A stretch of DNA of 6,252 bases from Bacilli bacterium (GCA_024683115.1 JAIKYM010000176.1:1-6252), one strand, 5' to 3'; shown: positions 1-5,586, numbered from the stretch's first letter. Numbers and translations are program-made. Notes: generated from the letters alone by a model not told the origin.

Positions 1-1
1 T

Positions 2-214
2 AAGAAGTATTTAGTTGATATTAACTTTATTCCTAATTTATCCGATAAAGAAGTTAAGTTTGTTGATGAAGTAGATGAATTAGTTAATTATTCTAAATTA
101 TATAGAGTTCCAATTGATTACTTTGAAGTTATTAAACATAAAGAAATAGTTTTTGCTGTTATATACGGAAATAAAGCGTTTGTTTATAAGATTAGTGTAA
201 AAAGAGGAAAATAA
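2..214 (+). CDS. Unknown protein, C-terminal fragment (5' end outside window)
   Basis: An open frame enters from the left edge and runs 70 codons to a TAA at 212-214; the start is not in the window. The visible part is rich in Asp, Glu, Lys and Val. It ends with alternating hydrophobic and aromatic segments (IVFAVIYGNKAFVYKISVKR) that look like two beta strands and a turn, then a basic tail. There is no membrane segment, Cys pair or recognisable catalytic motif, and I do not recognise the family. The stop lies one base before the ATG of the Nudix gene, whose ribosome-binding site (AGAGGA, 203-208) is inside this gene's last codons. The two are therefore very likely co-transcribed and perhaps translationally coupled. 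Codon use matches the neighbours. Confidence 0.75.
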   Translation, partial: KKYLVDINFIPNLSDKEVKFVDEVDELVNYSKLYRVPIDYFEVIKHKEIVFAVIYGNKAFVYKISVKRGK

Positions 215-215
215 T

Positions 216-719
216 ATGTTATTTAATGAAGAAGTTAAAAATATAGATGAATTAATAGAGAAAGTTTTATATGATCCATCTATCAAAAAGATGAAGGTAT
301 GTGTTGTATGCATGCTGTATGATAAAGATGGCAAGATAGTATTACATAGAAGAGGTGCAAAAGCCCGTGATGAAATAGGTAAACTAGAAGCTATCGGTGG
401 ATCTGTTGATAAGTCAGATGGTGATTTTAGAGATGCTTTACTTCGTGAATTAAGAGAGGAAGCAGGGCTAGAAGCAACATTTGAAGTTGGTAAGTTCGTA
501 GTTGCACAACATACTCAACATGTTGATAAGAATTCTGGTGAATTAATTGATTGGATAGTTCTTTGTTATGAAGGTAGAATTGTAGATGGAGAACTTGTTA
601 ACATGGAACCAGATAGATGCGTTGAATTTACACATAAATCAATTGATGATTATTTAGAAGATAAGGATTTATCTAATTCGTGTTATAATTTTTTAAGATA
701 TATTAAAGATAATAGGTGA
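216..719 (+). CDS. Nudix family hydrolase
   Basis: A 167-residue soluble protein, a usual length for a single-domain Nudix enzyme. These enzymes hydrolyse nucleoside diphosphates linked to another group, using Mg2+ or Mn2+ bound by the Nudix box glutamates. Here the box core is R77-E78-L-R-E81-E82-A-G84-L85, preceded by G61-G62. A strand of the fold, KVCVVCMLYDKDGKIVLHRR (residues 27-46), is typical of the family start. The upstream half of the box is unusual: it has one extra residue between GG and the REL core, and the usual Glu of GX5E is replaced by an Asp/Gly-rich stretch (DKSDGD). The substrate cannot be told from sequence. ATG 216 is supported by AGAGGA seven bases upstream. The stop TGA overlaps the ribosome-binding site of the next gene. 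Housecleaning of damaged nucleotides or sugar-nucleotide turnover are equally possible. Confidence 0.9.
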   Translation: MLFNEEVKNIDELIEKVLYDPSIKKMKVCVVCMLYDKDGKIVLHRRGAKARDEIGKLEAIGGSVDKSDGDFRDALLRELREEAGLEATFEVGKFVVAQHTQHVDKNSGELIDWIVLCYEGRIVDGELVNMEPDRCVEFTHKSIDDYLEDKDLSNSCYNFLRYIKDNR

Positions 720-723
720 TATT

Positions 724-1719
724 ATGAAATTTAAGAATGAAGATGGAACAATTAATGCAATGCCTATTTGTGCAATATTTACTACACTAGCTATTACATT
801 GTATATTCTATTATTCGGAGTTGAAATTAAACAAAAAGCAGATGAAATTGCTAGTGATTTAAATACTACTACTACAACATCACGTGAACGTGCTACAATC
901 AGTACTTGTGATGGTTGTAATATGAATTTTATAGATAATAGTGTTGATATTGTTATAAATGGACAATTAGATATTGGTGAAATCCTAAAATTACATAAGA
1001 TAACAATGAATAATGTAACATTTGAATCAGAAGATCCAACTTTATTTACTGTTAATGCTTATAAGAGTACTTTTGTTATTAAAACAGGTAATAATACAGG
1101 TACTGCTAAAATTAAAGCAAAATATGAAAATGTTAATGTTGAAACTACAATTAATGTGGTTAATCCAAGTGCTGGTATAGTAAAATTTAAATATGATTAT
1201 TATTTTGTTACAAAAGGAAAAGAGATTACACCTGAACTAGATATATATCCATATTCTTTAAATATTAGTAATATTAAATATTCAAGAGGTAATGAGACGA
1301 TTGATGTTAGCGAAGATGAAGGTAAAGTTAGTGGTAATGAAATAGGAACAGGAATCGTTAAATTACAATTAGGTAATGTTAAAGATGATGCTAAAGTATA
1401 TGTTGTTAAGAATTATATTAAGGTAAAAGTTAATGAAAATGGTTCATTTACTGAGGCAAGAAGTATTAAACCAGCTGGTGATGAATTTGATATTGTTGTT
1501 AACTTTGAAGATAAAGATAAAGAAAACTTCGATAATTTAAATTTAACTTTAACATTTGATAATAATCAGTTAGGAGCATCGGTTAAATTTGTTAATCCAG
1601 ATAGAGCTCAAAATAGTTATATATATCATGTTACACTACAAAATGGTGCTACTGGTACTTCAACATTGCGTGTAACTTTAAGTGATGGATCATTCACTTT
1701 ATTTGATATTTATAAGTAG
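724..1719 (+). CDS. Single-pass membrane protein with putative extracellular Ig-like (Big2-type) repeats
   Basis: A 331-residue protein. A short hydrophilic N-terminus is followed by one membrane segment at about residues 13-35 (MPICAIFTTLAITLYILLFG), so most of the protein should lie outside the cell. Then come a Thr run (T48-T52), a basic patch (RER, 54-56) and a tight cysteine pair C62-D-G-C65. About 265 residues of beta-rich sequence follow, which I divide into three putative domains near 70-146, 152-228 and 231-331. The first has the bacterial Ig-like Big2 pattern: a strand, a section like 'FESEDPTLFTVN', then 'GTAKIKAKYENVNVETTINVV'. The second ends similarly with 'GIVKLQLGNVKDDAKVYVV'. 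The third is less clear. There is no sortase motif or enzyme signature, so a structural, adhesion or envelope role is the most that can be inferred. AGGTGAT (714-720), overlapping the Nudix stop, supports the start. The gene lies 11 bases before another Thr-rich membrane protein. Confidence 0.8.
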   Translation: MKFKNEDGTINAMPICAIFTTLAITLYILLFGVEIKQKADEIASDLNTTTTTSRERATISTCDGCNMNFIDNSVDIVINGQLDIGEILKLHKITMNNVTFESEDPTLFTVNAYKSTFVIKTGNNTGTAKIKAKYENVNVETTINVVNPSAGIVKFKYDYYFVTKGKEITPELDIYPYSLNISNIKYSRGNETIDVSEDEGKVSGNEIGTGIVKLQLGNVKDDAKVYVVKNYIKVKVNENGSFTEARSIKPAGDEFDIVVNFEDKDKENFDNLNLTLTFDNNQLGASVKFVNPDRAQNSYIYHVTLQNGATGTSTLRVTLSDGSFTLFDIYK

Positions 1720-1730
1720 AGGTGTTTTAA

Positions 1731-2147
1731 ATGGATGATAAGAATAAAACAAATACAAATGAATCGAATTTAATACCAAAGACTCCAACTGCAACTGTTA
1801 GTCAAAGTTTAAATGAACATTTACAACAAAATTTAGATTTAAAACCTAAAGAAAGTAACAAAAAGAAAATATTAACATATATAGCCATGGCTTTAGTTAT
1901 CATAGCTTGTATATGGATAATATATGTATTCTTGGATAAAAATGATGCTAATCCATTTACTAAAACAACTACTACAACAACTCAAGGAGCAAGAACTGTA
2001 GAAACTAGTTCTACAGAAATAGTTCATGCTAGTACTGTGGAGATTAGTACATCTGGAACCGTAGAAGGTAAGCTTATTGAACAACCAACTAAGTCACCTC
2101 AAGACACAACTACACGTTCTACTTTCCATACAGTTGAAAGAAATTAG
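1731..2147 (+). CDS. Small single-pass membrane protein with Thr-rich extracellular tail
   Basis: A 138-residue protein of no family I recognise. Residues 1-46 are hydrophilic and rich in Asn, Lys, Thr and Gln, and end in a basic cluster (KKK, 44-46). One strongly hydrophobic segment follows at 47-68 (ILTYIAMALVIIACIWIIYVFL). By the positive-inside rule the first part is cytoplasmic and the last 70 residues are external. The external part starts with a run of six Thr (79-84) and stays rich in Thr, Ser, Val and Glu to the end, with no predicted globular domain. It looks like a flexible stalk or a substrate for O-glycosylation or O-phosphorylation; that is inference. The start is supported by AGAGGTG (1718-1724), which overlaps the previous gene's stop. 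The previous gene encodes a protein with the same Thr run after its membrane segment, so the pair may act together. It is the last gene before a terminator. Confidence 0.75.
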   Translation: MDDKNKTNTNESNLIPKTPTATVSQSLNEHLQQNLDLKPKESNKKKILTYIAMALVIIACIWIIYVFLDKNDANPFTKTTTTTTQGARTVETSSTEIVHASTVEISTSGTVEGKLIEQPTKSPQDTTTRSTFHTVERN

Positions 2148-2148
2148 T

Positions 2149-2182
2149 GCTATTTTAACGTAAAAACGTGGTAAAAAATAGC
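2149..2182 (+). repeat. Imperfect inverted repeat just after the stop codon
   Basis: GCTATTTT (2149-2156) is exactly complementary to AAAATAGC (2175-2182). Inside it, ACGT (2158-2161) and ACGT (2166-2169) can pair around an AAAA loop. The right side has a 5-base bulge (2170-2174). No T-run follows directly, so this is not a terminator by itself. It may protect the mRNA 3' end or be a binding site. Confidence 0.45.
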
Positions 2183-2198
2183 GAAAAATGACGAAAAA
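2162..2198 (+). other. Helically phased A-tracts (probable intrinsic DNA bend)
   Basis: Four runs of five or six A start at 2162, 2173, 2184 and 2194, spaced 11, 11 and 10 bases, which is about one helical turn each. The last three form 10-base direct repeats (GTAAAAAATA, GCGAAAAATG, ACGAAAAATA). A-tracts in phase with the helix are known to curve DNA. The block lies 25-60 bp upstream of the predicted -35 box of the HU gene. Confidence 0.6.
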
Positions 2199-2221
2199 TA
2201 CCATATTTATGGTGTTTTTTT
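2194..2221 (+). terminator. Rho-independent terminator of the Nudix/surface-protein operon
   Basis: Left arm 2194-2204 (AAAAATACCAT) pairs with right arm 2209-2219 (ATGGTGTTTTT) with one T-G wobble, around the four-base loop ATTT. The right arm runs into seven T (2215-2221). It lies 46 bases after the stop at 2147 and directly before the HU promoter. The A-rich left side could let it work in both directions, but no reverse gene needs it. Confidence 0.8.
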
Positions 2222-2222
2222 A

Positions 2223-2251
2223 TTGATTTTATACGTTTTACTTGGTATATT
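2223..2251 (+). promoter_or_regulatory. Predicted sigma-A-type promoter of the HU gene
   Basis: TTGATT (2223-2228) and TATATT (2246-2251) are separated by exactly 17 bp, close to the TTGACA/TATAAT consensus. The predicted transcription start is about 2257-2259, giving a leader of about 60 bases. The -35 box follows within two bases of the upstream terminator's T-run. Confidence 0.65.
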
Positions 2252-2257
2252 TTATTT

Positions 2258-2288
2258 GTAAGGTACATATCTACTAAAATGTACTTAC
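2258..2288 (+). promoter_or_regulatory. Inverted repeat at the 5' end of the HU mRNA leader
   Basis: GTAAGGTACAT (2258-2268) pairs with ATGTACTTAC (2279-2288) over ten base pairs with a single bulged base and a ten-base loop. Its left edge coincides with the predicted transcription start, so the mRNA would begin with a hairpin. It ends 17 bases before the GGGAGGT ribosome-binding site (2306-2312), which stays free. It could stabilise the 5' end, or on DNA serve as an operator just downstream of the promoter. Confidence 0.55.
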
Positions 2289-2318
2289 GGAAAATATAAA
2301 TTACTGGGAGGTAAAATT

Positions 2319-2591
2319 ATGTCAAAGACTGAATTAGTAGAATTTGTTGCTGAAGAAGCTAATGTTTCTAAAGCTGAAGCTGGAAGAGTTATTGATGCTG
2401 TTTTAGCTGGTATTCAAAAAGGATTAAAGAAGGAAGGAAAAGTAGCACTAGTTGGTTTCGGAACTTTCTCTTCTAAGAAGAGAGCTGCTAGAGAAGGTAT
2501 CAACCCTCTAACTAAACAACCAATGAAGATTCCTGCAAAGAATGTTATCTCATTCAAAGCTGGTTCAAAATTAAAAGATTCTGTTAACTAG
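2319..2591 (+). CDS. hup: HU family DNA-binding protein
   Basis: A 90-residue protein, the standard HU length. HU dimers bind and bend DNA without strong sequence preference and compact the nucleoid. The N-terminal helices (residues 3-40) form the dimer body. The family signature is complete: G46-F47-x2-F50-x4-R55-x2-R58-E-G60-I-N62-P63-L-T65, with P63 the residue that intercalates at DNA kinks. The C-terminal strand and helix end as expected in FKAGSKLKDSVN. The start has a strong site, GGGAGGT (2306-2312), six bases before ATG. Codon use differs from the neighbours: TTC is used for three of four Phe and ATC appears, as expected for a highly expressed gene. It has its own promoter and terminator and so is probably monocistronic. 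HU rather than IHF is favoured because this is a single-copy-like Firmicutes context and the protein has HU length. Confidence 0.97.
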   Translation: MSKTELVEFVAEEANVSKAEAGRVIDAVLAGIQKGLKKEGKVALVGFGTFSSKKRAAREGINPLTKQPMKIPAKNVISFKAGSKLKDSVN

Positions 2592-2602
2592 GATACTTTA
2601 AT

Positions 2603-2631
2603 AGGAATACAATAATATGTATTCCTTTTTT
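2603..2631 (+). terminator. Rho-independent terminator of the HU gene
   Basis: AGGAATACA (2603-2611) pairs perfectly with TGTATTCCT (2618-2626) around a six-base loop (ATAATA), followed by a run of six T (2626-2631). It begins 11 bases after the HU stop codon. Confidence 0.88.
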
Positions 2632-2632
2632 A

Positions 2633-2641
2633 TGCTATAAT
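2633..2641 (+). promoter_or_regulatory. Extended -10 promoter of the vanY-type gene
   Basis: TGCTATAAT is a perfect extended -10 element (TGnTATAAT). No good -35 box is present: the position 17 bp upstream reads TAATAT and lies in the loop of the HU terminator. Transcription should start near 2648, which is the first base of the AGAGGT ribosome-binding site (2648-2653), so the leader would be only about 13 bases. Confidence 0.6.
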
Positions 2642-2660
2642 ATATTTAGAGGTAATATAC

Positions 2661-3668
2661 ATGGCTACACGTAAGAAATATAAGTTAAAATTTGGCGTTA
2701 AATTTATTATATTCTTAATTATTGTAGGGGTGATAGGCTTCTTTGTTTATGATGCATATCAAAAAGATTTAGCGTATAAGAATTCACATAAATATAAACT
2801 ATTACAAAAGGGTTATAAAGAAGATATAGTTAATCTTTTTATGGATAAATTAACTGATGAACAAGAAGAAGATTTACTTACTCGTGATTATGATGAATTT
2901 ATTCCTTTCTTTGTTAATGCTCAATACTTTAAATACGATAATTTAGATTTATACTTAGAGCAAGTAATTACTAAAGAAAAAGACTTCTTTAAATACCATG
3001 GAACAGATGGATATGATTATGATTTATTAGTTGGTATTGTTAATACTCATGCGAATGAAGAAAACTATTCAGGTAATCGTAAATCAGATTTATCTAAAGG
3101 ATATGGAGTACTAGTTAATAAACATTATTCATTAGATGATTATACACCAGATGATTTAGAAAGTATTCCTTGGAAATATAGATTAGGAATGGAAAATGAT
3201 AAAATACAATTAAGAAAAGATGCTTATGATGCGTATCTTGAAATGTGGGAAGCAGCTTACGAAGAAGATATTTATTTGCTTGCTTTATCAGGATATAGAT
3301 CTAAAAAAGAACAACAAAGTGAATATGATTATTACTATAAATTAAAAGGTGAAAAGTATGCAGAGAATATAGCAGCTCGTGCAGGACATTCAGAACATCA
3401 AACAGGCTTAGCTTTAGATATATATTCAAAAGAGTGTGCATTATCTGATAATTTTCACAAATCTAAATCATATGAGTGGTTAGTTAATAATTCATATAAA
3501 TATGGATATATATTAAGATATCCAGAAGGAAAAGAAAAAATAACAGGATTTAAATATGAATCATGGCATTATAGATATTTAGGCGTAGAACTTGCTACTA
3601 AGGTACATGAATCAGGCCTAACTTATGATGAATACTATGAGTTTTATTTAGCTAATAATAATGAATAG
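2661..3668 (+). CDS. Membrane-anchored VanY/M15-family D-alanyl-D-alanine carboxypeptidase
   Basis: A 335-residue protein. Zinc peptidases of this family remove the terminal D-Ala of peptidoglycan stem peptides, or act on related L,D bonds, outside the membrane. A basic N-terminus (RKKYKLK) and one hydrophobic segment (about 14-30) form an uncleaved anchor. Residues 35-148 are a hydrophilic, probably helical region. The catalytic domain starts at LVNKHYSLDDYTPDDL (151-166). It has SGYRS (210-214), the zinc motif S244-x-H246-x2-G-x-A-x-D253, and E300-S-W-H303 with the catalytic Glu and third zinc ligand. All key residues are present, so it should be active. ATG 2661 has AGAGGT seven bases upstream. 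It has its own promoter and is followed by a hairpin. Nothing near it suggests vancomycin resistance (no VanA/H/X or two-component genes), so cell-wall maintenance is the likely role. Confidence 0.92.
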   Translation: MATRKKYKLKFGVKFIIFLIIVGVIGFFVYDAYQKDLAYKNSHKYKLLQKGYKEDIVNLFMDKLTDEQEEDLLTRDYDEFIPFFVNAQYFKYDNLDLYLEQVITKEKDFFKYHGTDGYDYDLLVGIVNTHANEENYSGNRKSDLSKGYGVLVNKHYSLDDYTPDDLESIPWKYRLGMENDKIQLRKDAYDAYLEMWEAAYEEDIYLLALSGYRSKKEQQSEYDYYYKLKGEKYAENIAARAGHSEHQTGLALDIYSKECALSDNFHKSKSYEWLVNNSYKYGYILRYPEGKEKITGFKYESWHYRYLGVELATKVHESGLTYDEYYEFYLANNNE

Positions 3669-3696
3669 AAAGTTTACACTTTCTATTTTATTATTT
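3664..3696 (+). terminator. Probable terminator of the vanY-type gene, overlapping its stop codon
   Basis: AATAGAAAGT (3664-3673) and ACTTTCTATT (3678-3687) form a perfect ten-base stem with a TTAC loop. The TAG stop (3666-3668) is inside the left arm. The tail is T-rich but interrupted (TTTTATTATTT), so termination may be incomplete and some readthrough into murG is possible. Confidence 0.65.
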
Positions 3697-3725
3697 AATT
3701 ATAATGTTTAATTATATATTATAAT
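3696..3725 (+). promoter_or_regulatory. Tentative promoter region of the murG operon
   Basis: Two perfect TATAAT hexamers occur 20 bp apart (3700-3705 and 3720-3725) between the preceding terminator and murG. Neither has a clear TTGACA-like box at 16-18 bp. In such AT-rich DNA TATAAT is frequent by chance, so only the position argues for function. Confidence 0.35.
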
Positions 3726-3745
3726 AATGTTAGAGGTGAAGAAGT

Positions 3746-4819
3746 ATGAGAGTTATCATATCTGCAGGTGGAACAGGTGGACATATATATCCAGCCTTAG
3801 CAATAGCACGTAAGATAAAAGAAAAAGAGTATGATTCTGAAATACTTTATATTGGTACACATAATCGAATGGAAAAAGATATAGTACCTATGAATAATAT
3901 TAATTATGTACCTATAGAAATATATGGTTTTACTAAGAATAATATAAAAAATGATTTAAAGGATTTATATTTAATCCCTCAAGCTATTAGTAAATGTAAA
4001 AAGATAATGAAAGAGTTTAAACCTGATATCGTAATAGGAGTAGGTGGATATGTTACATATCCAGTTATTAAAGCTGCTCAAAAACTAGGTATTAAAACAT
4101 TTATACATGAACAAAATAGTATTCCAGGTAAATCTAATAAATGGGTAGCAAAGAAAGCCGATTTAATTGGAGTATCATTTAAAGAATCATTAAAATACTT
4201 TGGTAAGAATGCAATTCTTACTGGTAATCCAACAGCTACTAAAGCTATCTCAAATGAAAAGATAGATAAGACTAAATTTGGATTACATAGAAATAAGAAG
4301 TGTGTATTAATTGTAAATGGTTCTTTAGGATCATCAGTTATGAACAATAAGATGGAAGATTTCTTAAGCAATGTAGCTGATGAAGACTATGAAATATTAT
4401 ATATAACTGGTAAATCTTACTATGATAAATTTAAAGAAAAAGAATTCCCTAGTAATGTATTTATCGAACCATTTATAGATAATTTATCAGGATTAATGAA
4501 GGATATAGATTTAATTGTATCAAGAGCTGGTGCATCATCTTTAGCTGAAATTACAGCTTTAGGATTACCATCTATACTTGTTCCTTCACCATATGTTGCA
4601 AATAATCATCAATATTACAATGCATTAACTATTAAAGATAATAATGCAGGTGAATTAATTGAAGAAAAAGATTTAAATAAAGATATATTAAAAGAAAAAA
4701 TAAATAAGATATTATCTGATCCAGATAAGTATAAGAAGTATAAAGAAAATGCTTTAAAACTATCTATGCCTGAATCTGGTGATGTCATTTATGAAGCTAT
4801 TAAAAAGGTAATAGGATAG
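3746..4819 (+). CDS. murG: UDP-GlcNAc:undecaprenyl-PP-MurNAc-pentapeptide GlcNAc transferase
   Basis: A 357-residue protein, the usual MurG length. It adds GlcNAc to lipid I to make lipid II, on the inner face of the cytoplasmic membrane. The GT-B fold is clear. The N-terminal acceptor domain has GGTGGHIYPALAIA (8-21, with the conserved H13), IGVGGYVTYP (97-106) and HEQNSIPGKSNK (121-132). The C-terminal donor domain has SRAGASSLAEITALGLPSIL (259-278, E268 being the expected UDP-GlcNAc contact) and NNHQYYNA (286-293). The glycine loop that normally reads GGSxGA is NGSLGS (191-196) here. AGAGGTG (3732-3738), seven bases upstream, supports ATG 3746. It is the first gene of a tight operon. ftsQ starts 11 bases after its stop, the order seen in many dcw clusters, but ftsW, murC and murB are absent beside it. 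Confidence 0.97.
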   Translation: MRVIISAGGTGGHIYPALAIARKIKEKEYDSEILYIGTHNRMEKDIVPMNNINYVPIEIYGFTKNNIKNDLKDLYLIPQAISKCKKIMKEFKPDIVIGVGGYVTYPVIKAAQKLGIKTFIHEQNSIPGKSNKWVAKKADLIGVSFKESLKYFGKNAILTGNPTATKAISNEKIDKTKFGLHRNKKCVLIVNGSLGSSVMNNKMEDFLSNVADEDYEILYITGKSYYDKFKEKEFPSNVFIEPFIDNLSGLMKDIDLIVSRAGASSLAEITALGLPSILVPSPYVANNHQYYNALTIKDNNAGELIEEKDLNKDILKEKINKILSDPDKYKKYKENALKLSMPESGDVIYEAIKKVIG

Positions 4820-4830
4820 GAAGTGATACC

Positions 4831-5586
4831 ATGGGAAATAAAAAGAAAACAAGAAAAATATTAAATATTCCTAGAATAATTGTTTTCTTACTTATCATTT
4901 ATATAATTGTTTCTCTTGGTATGTATGTGTATAAAGAAAAAGTTCATAGATATGAGATAAGTGGATTAAATTATTATAAAGAAATAGATATAATAAGAAT
5001 GCTTGAATTAGAGGATTATCCTGTATTATTATCTCTAAATAGAAAAGAACTAAAAGAAAAATTAGAAAGCGATCCATTAATAATATCTGCAAATATTAAA
5101 TATGGATTAGATTTCTCTTTAAAGATTGAAATAGAAGAAAATACCCCTGTATTAATGATTAAGTCTAGTAAAAATGTAGTATTAAGAGATGGTAATCAAA
5201 TACCATATGAAGATAGATTTGGTGCTTTACCAATGCTATTAAATAATACTCCAACTGAATCACTTGTAGCTTTAGCAGAAAACTTATCTAAAGTAGATTC
5301 TGGTATTTTATATATGATAAGTGAAATAACTTATACTCCATATAATTCATCAAATACTTTATTAGATAATAATAGATTCTTACTTTCTATGAGTGATAAG
5401 AACCAAGTATATATTAATGCTAAGAATTGTGAATGGCTAAATGAGTATTTAAATGTTATAGCTAATAATAGAATTACAGATGCAGGTACTTTTTATTTTG
5501 ATGGTAAATCAGGTAAGATGATTTATAAAAAAGGTAAAGTTGAAGAAGTGGCAACTGAACCAGTAGAAGGTGAACAAAATGGATAA
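4831..5586 (+). CDS. ftsQ: Cell division protein FtsQ/DivIB
   Basis: A 251-residue bitopic membrane protein, as usual for FtsQ/DivIB, which scaffolds the FtsL/DivIC-FtsB complex at the division site and helps control septal wall synthesis. The N-terminus is short and basic (KKKTRK), followed by one membrane segment at about 15-34. A POTRA-type domain follows at about 38-107, seen as HRYEISGLNYYKEIDIIRML, then LNRKELKEKLESDPLIISAN and the strand LKIEIEENTPVLMI. The beta domain (about 110-235) includes VVLRDGNQIPY and a late strand near NQVYINAKN. The last 16 residues are an acidic tail, probably disordered. Sequence identity in this family is always low; the call rests on architecture, the POTRA pattern and the position after murG. 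AGGAAGTGA (4818-4826), overlapping the murG stop, supports ATG 4831. The end overlaps queH by eight bases. Confidence 0.88.
   Translation: MGNKKKTRKILNIPRIIVFLLIIYIIVSLGMYVYKEKVHRYEISGLNYYKEIDIIRMLELEDYPVLLSLNRKELKEKLESDPLIISANIKYGLDFSLKIEIEENTPVLMIKSSKNVVLRDGNQIPYEDRFGALPMLLNNTPTESLVALAENLSKVDSGILYMISEITYTPYNSSNTLLDNNRFLLSMSDKNQVYINAKNCEWLNEYLNVIANNRITDAGTFYFDGKSGKMIYKKGKVEEVATEPVEGEQNG
5565..5573 (+). promoter_or_regulatory. Ribosome-binding site that fixes the queH start
   Basis: AGAAGGTGA lies inside the end of ftsQ, five bases before ATG 5579. An in-frame GTG at 5570 would be part of this site and has no site of its own, so ATG 5579 is chosen, which shortens the protein by three residues. 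Confidence 0.75.

Noticed and set aside
98..334. Reverse-strand open frame of 78 codons
   Set aside because: It lies opposite the unknown fragment and the Nudix gene, has low-complexity Phe/Ser/Asn composition and no family resemblance.
717..719. TGA read as Trp (Mycoplasma code)
   Set aside because: The TGA ends the Nudix frame at the expected length and a new gene starts five bases later; TGG is used for Trp throughout.
1893..2084. Reverse-strand open frame of 63 codons, Cys and Ser rich
   Set aside because: It is the complement of the membrane segment and Thr-rich codons of the small surface protein; its Cys/Ser content is a by-product.
2171..2200. Three 10-base direct repeats as a possible CRISPR or iteron array
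   Set aside because: The units are adjacent without spacers, few and A-rich; phased A-tracts explain them better, and no replication or Cas gene is nearby.
2661..3668. Vancomycin resistance locus
   Set aside because: Only a VanY-like peptidase is present; no ligase, dehydrogenase, VanX or sensor-regulator genes surround it, and such peptidases are common in wall maintenance.
4078..4371. Reverse-strand open frame of 97 codons
   Set aside because: It is fully inside murG, which has complete family motifs in the forward frame.
4895..5092. Reverse-strand open frame of 65 codons, strongly hydrophobic
   Set aside because: It mirrors the N-terminal part of ftsQ; AT-rich DNA gives Leu/Ile/Phe-rich antisense frames.
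5570..5578. GTG at 5570 as the queH start
   Set aside because: It is inside the AGAAGGTGA site that serves ATG 5579 and has no ribosome-binding site of its own.
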